Source: Nepenthes gracilis (lineage: Eukaryota > Streptophyta > Magnoliopsida > Caryophyllales > Nepenthaceae). From it: a stretch of DNA of 64,000 nt. Position 1 is the stretch's first letter, and each line of letters begins with the position of its first letter. Location: NCBI GenBank assembly GCA_033239525.1, contig BSYO01000030.1:5493119-5557118 (forward strand). Direction: 5' to 3'. Below are positions 59,171 through 64,000 of the stretch, one piece after another. Under the pieces are notes generated by a model. The model saw only the letters and a program-made list of their open reading frames with translations, ran no database searches and was not told where the DNA came from. Position numbers and translations under genes: made by a program.

Positions 59171-59452
59171 AATTTTTAAGTTACAATATTTTAGAGAGAG
59201 AAGCTCTCCCTCCTATCTAGGACCTGCCTCAACCTAAGTCCTTGTTCAGCATCCTCGGCCTCCCCTGACCCTAGGGCCTTCCTAGTCACCTTTGCCCCTC
59301 CACCCCCTCCTCGTCCACCCTCTCCAACTTCCACGGCTACCTCTCCACCACCCCCTCCCTTTCTTCCTCCCCAATAAAAACCTCCCTTTCTCAACTCATA
59401 TCCTTATTCTTCCCATCCGTCCCTCTCAAACTCATCCCTTCTCCGAGTCTGC

Positions 59453-59836
59453 ATGACCATCACCATGTCCACCTTCATTCCATTGTCGGCCAATCCTAAA
59501 CCCGCCCTAGCACCCCCGTTTTCATCATATGAATGTTTCCCCTCTCTCTCCACTTCTTTTTCTTCTCCACCACCACCAAACTCTGCTCCACCTCCATATT
59601 TGAGTTTTTCATCAAACATACTTGCTCAAGGTTACAATGATGGTAGCTCTTGTATAAATAAGCAAAATCTCTTGGGAGCTAGTATTTATAGTCAAGTCTA
59701 TGAGAAGTTGATTAGGAAGCTTCCTAAGCTTCCAATGGACTATATTGAGGAGCTTGAAGCTATGGTGTCTACTGTGCAAGCTAAGCTCCATATGCCTAAA
59801 GAAGTAAGACTTGAGAAATGGAGTAGTTTTAGTTGA
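59453..59836 (+). CDS. Unidentified 127-codon ORF
   Basis: The N-terminal half is Ser/Pro-rich (SSPPPPNSAPPPYLSFSS). The C-terminal half is less biased and looks coding: ILAQGYNDGSSCINKQ, then YEKLIRKLPKLPMDYIEELE. The opposite strand of the Ser/Pro part is also open and Gly-rich (59,191-59,619), an effect of composition. It sits between the LINE and the copia LTR with no known partner. It could be an old host exon, part of an unrecognised element, or chance. No function is proposed. Confidence 0.3.
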   Translation: MTITMSTFIPLSANPKPALAPPFSSYECFPSLSTSFSSPPPPNSAPPPYLSFSSNILAQGYNDGSSCINKQNLLGASIYSQVYEKLIRKLPKLPMDYIEELEAMVSTVQAKLHMPKEVRLEKWSSFS

Positions 59837-59856
59837 ACCCTCAACTATGGAAGAAG

Positions 59857-60547
59857 TGTTGAGGTCACTCCTGAGTAGCTGATGTCCGCGGACTCCATTG
59901 GAGAATGGACGAGGACTTCGTTTGATGCGTCATGACCGAGAGGACTTGGACGAGAACTCCATCCACGCGTGCGTTGACTTATTCTCTCATTAATGATCTA
60001 CGGCAGCAATAAATGCGGACAGGCTACTGGTGTAGCCTGATTGGAAGTTGGTGGCGACCACAACTTCCAAGATGTTGCAGGCCTGCCAGGCGTGCGCCTG
60101 GCAGGCAACATGCCCTGCCACCCTAGGGGCTAGGGTGGCTGGGTAGCCTCCTAGGATGGTGAATATATATATATTTATTTACATGTATATATATGTGTGG
60201 AGATCATTTAATGTTAAGTGTGAGAGGTTGGTGAATTGTAGTATGTGCCTTTGTGAGCAACCACTTTGTGAGACTTGTAAGAGAAACAAACACTTAGTGA
60301 GAGAAAGTTGTACACTTGAGATTGTTTTTCTTTAGTTTGAGCTTGTGTAGCTAACACTTGTAAACAATCCTTTTATAGTGTATTCTTTCGTGATTTTTTC
60401 CTTGCTTATAGAAGGGTTTTTCACGTTAAACTCGTGTGTTCCCTCTCATATTTTCTCTCTACCTCTCTCGTCCGTCCGAGAGCCTTTGCTCTCTGTTCCT
60501 GTCCGAGCGTTGTGTCCGCTCGGCCTTCCGCGCGTTTTGTTTCAACA
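59857..60547 (+). repeat. 5' LTR of the Tork/Tnt1-like copia element
   Basis: It starts TGTTGAGGTCACTCC and ends CGTTTTGTTTCAACA, followed two bases later by the primer site. A TATATATATATTTATTT stretch at about 60,164 may be promoter-like. The flanking 5-mer on the left is AGAAG; its partner is outside the window. Confidence 0.8.
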
Positions 60548-60549
60548 AG

Positions 60550-60560
60550 TGGTATCAGAG
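60550..60560 (+). promoter_or_regulatory. tRNA-iMet primer binding site
   Basis: TGGTATCAGAG is the standard copia primer site complementary to the 3' end of initiator tRNA-Met. It lies two bases after the LTR end. Confidence 0.92.
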
Positions 60561-60600
60561 AGAAGGTTGTTTACTCGGTGATCTTTGCTTGTTATCAGAA

Positions 60601-61344
60601 ATGGAGTTTGGCAGCAAGATGGTTTGTCTGAACGGTTCAAACTTTGACATCTGGCAGAGCAAAATGTCTGACTTGCTTTTCGTCAAGTCTATGCACGATC
60701 CGGTCTTCTCCTCAGAAAAACCGTCGACGAAAACGAACGAGGTCAGGCGTTTGGAGCACAAACAGTGTGCGGGTTCATCAGGCAGTTTGTGGACGAGAAC
60801 GTGTACAACCATGTTCGTAGGGAGACAAATGCCAAAGCCCTTTGGGAGAAGTTGGAAAAGCTCTTTGCCTCCAAATCGTAACAATAAAATTTACCATTTG
60901 ATGAGGTTGGTCCATATCCAGACAAGGATCGGATCTTAATTGCCGACCACTTAAACGAGTTTTGAGGGATGCGTGGACCGGCTCAACAGTATGGGCATTA
61001 AGTTCGAGGACGAAGTGCTAGGACTTTGGCTCCTAGCAACCCTCCCGGACTCATGGGAAACCATGAGGGTCACGATCGCCAACACAGCTCCGAACAGTGT
61101 GGTGACACTGGAGATGGTGAAGGGAGCTGTGCTGAACGAGGAAGTACGACGGCTTTCTCAGGGTACGTCTACCTCTCAGCAGCCCGAGGTCCTTGTCACT
61201 AATCAAGGGAAGAAGCCAAGGACGTGGCCCAAAGTCCAAGACAAAGGGCGGAGTAAGTCACGTTCTCTGTACCAAGATATGGAGTGCCATCATTGTGGCA
61301 AGAAGGGCCACATCAAAAAGTTCTCTTTACAAATGGAAGCGTGA
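60601..61344 (+). pseudogene. Copia gag with zinc knuckle, frameshifted
   Basis: ATG at 60,601 opens MEFGSKMVCLNGSNFDIWQS, the typical copia capsid start. The frame changes near 60,730 and again near 60,960. The second half (60,973-61,344) reads FEDEVLGLWLLATLPDSWET and has the knuckle CHHCGKKGHIKK at about 61,285. The fourth ligand Cys is lost to a small deletion just after it. The protein would coat element RNA. Confidence 0.88.
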
Positions 61345-61439
61345 GAACGTCGGGAAGCAAAAGGGCGAAAAGAGACGAGGCGAGAAAAGTCCTCGGTCTC
61401 ACAGGACAAGAGGATCTCCTCTTAACTCGCGAGTCCGAG

Positions 61440-61720
61440 GACTTGATGGTCGTGGGCGAACAGTCCTCTGATTGGGTAATGGACTCACGCGCTTGGTCCA
61501 TGTTACCTCCGTGAGAGAATCGTTTTCTCCACTTATGCTCCTTGTGCCCGGTGAGTAATGAGAATGGGCAGCGATAGCGGGCGTCCGAGTTCATCGGACG
61601 AGGAGATATCACGTTGGTGATGAGTACTGGAGCCCGGCTGACTTTGAAGGACGTCCGGCACGTCCCTGACATCAGGCTGAACATCATCTCAGTTGGGTGA
61701 CTGGATGATGAAGGTTACTG
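61440..61720 (+). pseudogene. Copia protease remnant with altered active site
   Basis: The frame 61,284-61,514 reads WVMDSRAWSMLPP and a stop, where copia proteases have D-S-G-A. The Gly is Arg, and a frame change follows, so the aspartic protease could not fold its active site. Downstream text (GARLTLKDVRHVPDIRLNI-like) is in other frames. Confidence 0.7.
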
Positions 61721-61748
61721 CAGCGTCTTCTGTGACGGCAGTATCAAA

Positions 61749-62780
61749 ATGACCAAGGGCTCCATGGTCATTGCCCGAGGAACTAAGGCATCTGGCCTTT
61801 ATATCTTGAAAGCCCAGGCTGAAGTAGCTGAGGTGAATGCCACCAGGAGTGCGGAGTCCTCGGATCTCTGGCACAAGAGGCTCGGACACATGAGTGAGCG
61901 TGGCATGGATCACTTGGCTAGGAAGGGTCTCATCCCTGAGGTGGATGGAGACATGTCGAGGACGTGTCCTCACTGCATGGCGGGGAAACAAAGAAGAGTC
62001 TCCTTCTCCAGAGACGTAACTTCCAAGAAGTCCGAGATCTTAGAGCTTGTACACACGGACGTGTGTGGCCCTCTCCGGGAGAAGTCTTTTGAGGTACACG
62101 TGATGCTTTGTGACCTTCATAGACGATTGCTCGAGGAAGTCAGGTGTTTCCATGAAGACCAAGGACTGTGTCGCGGAAACTTTTCACAGCCCACGTCCTT
62201 GTTGAGCGGGAGACCGGGAGGAGACCGAAGGCAAGAGGAGCGACAACGGTGGCGAGTACATTGACAGTTTAATGCCTATTGCAGAACCCATGGCATCAAA
62301 CATCGAAGACTTCACCAAAGACGCCAAGGTTGAAGCTGGTGGCCGAGAGGATGAACCGCACTCTCATGGAAAGGATTAGGTGCATCTTGCCCGAGGCAAG
62401 GTCGCGAGGATCTTTTTGGGCCGAGGCGTTGAGGACGGCCGCCCATGTTATTAACCGCTCACCTGCGCAAGCCTCCTGCACGGGAAGTTCCCTGAGCTGA
62501 TTTGGACCAAGGAAAAGAACCAAGATCTGAGTCATCTGGACTTTTTGGCTGCAAGGCCTTTGTCCATGTTCCGAGAGATGAGAGGACCAAACTGGAGCCA
62601 AAGACACTACAATGTGTTTTTCTAGGCTATGGTGAGGAAGAATTTGGGTACAGACTTTATGACCCAAAAACAAAGAAGCTGGTTCGTTCCCGCGACGTGG
62701 TCTTCATTGAGGACGAGACCATAGAGGACGTTGGGAAAGATGTGAAGTCTCTTCCAAGACTCCCGGACGGACATGATTGA
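61749..62780 (+). pseudogene. Copia integrase
   Basis: The zinc-binding part is complete: LWHKRLGHMSERGMDHLARK with CPHCMAGKQ. First catalytic Asp is in LELVHTDVCGPL. The frame breaks near 62,090, and second-Asp and Glu regions occur in shifted frames: a degraded GGEYI region near 62,250 and ERMNRTLMERIRCILPEA at 62,350. C-terminal RDERTKLEPKTLQCVFLGYG lies at 62,570. At least three frame changes make it inactive. Confidence 0.88.
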
Positions 62781-62875
62781 GATTGAAATCGTCCGTCCCT
62801 GCACTTCTGTATCCGATGTCCGCGGATCAAGGGTAAACCGCCAACCAGAACGGGCGAGTAGTACGCCTCGGGATC

Positions 62876-63800
62876 GTGGATGAAGATGTGGTACCTCAGC
62901 AGGGTGAGGTAGCCCAAGTGAGACGGTCGTCCAGAGTGAGACGTCCGTCCGTTCGCCTTCCAGCCAGTGAGTTTGTCCTCCTCACTGATGCTGGAGAACC
63001 AGAGGATTTCGAAGAGGCCATGAGCAGCGCTGAGAAGGATAAATGGTTTAAAGCCATGAAGGAAGAAATGACTTCCCTTCATGAGAACCATACGTTTCAG
63101 CTGGTGGAATTGCCTAAGGGGAAGAAGGCTCTGAAAAATAAATGGGTCTTCAGGCTGAAGGCGACCGAGGACCCGAGCGCCCCAAGACACAAGGCAAGAC
63201 TTGTGGTCAAGGGATTTGGTCAATGAAAGGGTGTTGACTTTGATGAAATTTTTGCGCCCGTTGTGAAGATGTCCTCGGTCCGTGTAGTGCTCGGACTGGC
63301 AGCAGCGTTGGACCTGGAGGTTGAGCAACTTGATGTCCGGACGGCCTTTCTCCATGGAGATCTAGAGGAAGAGATCTACATGGAGCAACCAGACGGTTTT
63401 GAAGTTAAAGGAAAGGAGGGACTTGTTTGTCGTTTGAAGAAGAGCTTGTATGGGTCAAACAAGCTCCGAGACAAAGGGCACCGGAAGTTCGAGTCTCATT
63501 ATGGTCAAGCAAGGTTACCATAAGACCTCCTCGGACCACCGTGTCTTTGTGCGTAAGTTCTCGGACAACGATTTCGTCATCCTTCTCCTTTATGTGGACG
63601 ACATCTTGGTTGTTGGATGTAATAGTACTCGGATCATGGAGTCAAGAAGCAATCGGGACAGTCTTCGCCATGAAAGACCTCGGGGCCGAAAGCATTCCGA
63701 AAACTGATTTCTCGCGACCGAGAGCAAAGAAGCTTGGCTGTCCCAGAGGGTTATATTGAAAAAGTACTTCGCGAGAGATTCCATATGGAAGGGTCCAAGT
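62876..63800 (+). pseudogene. Copia reverse transcriptase
   Basis: Blocks in order are WFKAMKEEMTSLHENHTFQL, KARLVVKGFGQ and a TGA stop at 63,224, GVDFDEIFAPVVKMSSVRVV, QLDVRTAFLHGDLEEEIYME, then after a frame change FVILLLYVDDILVVGCNS near 63,570-63,620. The YVDD catalytic residues are intact. The region continues with frame changes toward the window edge. Confidence 0.9.
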
Positions 63801-64000
63801 GTCAAGACTCCCATCGGCCAACCATTTTAGATCGAGAAGCGGCAGTGTCCCGTCCTCGGACACCGAAAAGGCGCGCATGAGTAAGGTTCCTTACTCCTCG
63901 CCGTTAAGGGCATATATGACGCGGCCGTGTGTACACGGCCGGACATTGCTCATGCATTGGCCTTGTGAGCGAGATTTCTCTCAAACCCGGGGGATGGAGC

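Larger units (their letters stand above)
59857..64000 (+). mobile_element. Ty1/copia retrotransposon (Tork/Tnt1-like), 5' part; runs off the window
   Basis: A 691-bp 5' LTR (TGTTGAGGTC...TTTCAACA), a tRNA-iMet type primer site and gag-protease-integrase-RT in order on the plus strand identify a copia element. The 3' LTR lies past 64,000. Base composition is distinctly more GC-rich and the coding text much better preserved than in the other copia remnant, so it is younger, though it has several frameshifts and stops. Confidence 0.9.

Noticed and set aside
62657..63355. 232-codon minus-strand ORF
   Set aside because: It is the shadow of the copia RT/integrase coding on the plus strand, where recognised motifs lie.

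Overview
This window looks like AT-rich nuclear DNA of a flowering plant. The evidence is the retroelement content (Ty1/copia, Ty3/gypsy of Tat and Del/Tekay type, plant L1-type LINEs, endogenous caulimovirid-like fragments), one spliced gene with plant-like introns, and fragments of plant host genes. The species cannot be named from the sequence. There is nothing prokaryotic here and no RNA gene was recognised. Almost everything between 6 kb and 64 kb is layered, decayed retroelement.

Layout. 1-3.1 kb: the first three exons (minus strand) of a plastid FMN-hydrolase-like HAD phosphatase gene whose remaining exons lie beyond the left edge. 3.2-5.3 kb: diverged AT-rich long-period tandem repeat. 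About 5.96-8.8 kb: a large LTR-like block carrying a 46-bp minisatellite. 9.95-13.9 kb: decayed Ty1/copia body (minus). 14.1-17.6 kb: endogenous caulimovirid-like fragments in both orientations. 17.6-26.9 kb: an L1-type LINE (minus), split by a 3.9-kb solo-LTR-like insertion (19,555-23,433) with a perfect 5-bp target duplication. 26,943-31,128: a compact 4.2-kb LTR retrotransposon (minus) with perfect 5-bp target duplication, about 300-bp LTRs and no recognisable polymerase. Its body carries intron-free fragments of at least two host genes, a BIG-type ARF-GEF and a TPR protein resembling a TFIIIC subunit. About 31.15-33.7 kb: caulimovirid-like capsid region (minus). 33,732-53,602: a Tat-lineage Ty3/gypsy element (minus) with an extra spliced gene on the opposite strand. 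It is interrupted by a Del/Tekay-like element at 43,774-52,193 (plus) with 2.5-kb LTRs. 53.6-54.7 kb: caulimovirid-like movement-protein region (minus), the likely other side of the Tat insertion. 55.7-59.2 kb: a second LINE of the same family (minus). 59,857 to the right edge: the 5' LTR and body of a Tork/Tnt1-like Ty1/copia element (plus).

Relations. Nesting gives a relative order: caulimovirid-like sequence is older than the Tat element, which is older than the Del element; the LINE is older than both the solo LTR and the gene-carrying LTR element. Nearly every coding region has stops, frameshifts or lost catalytic residues, so the only probably functional gene is the partial FMN-hydrolase-like gene. 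The strongest candidate for something undescribed is the gene-capturing LTR element at 26,943-31,128.
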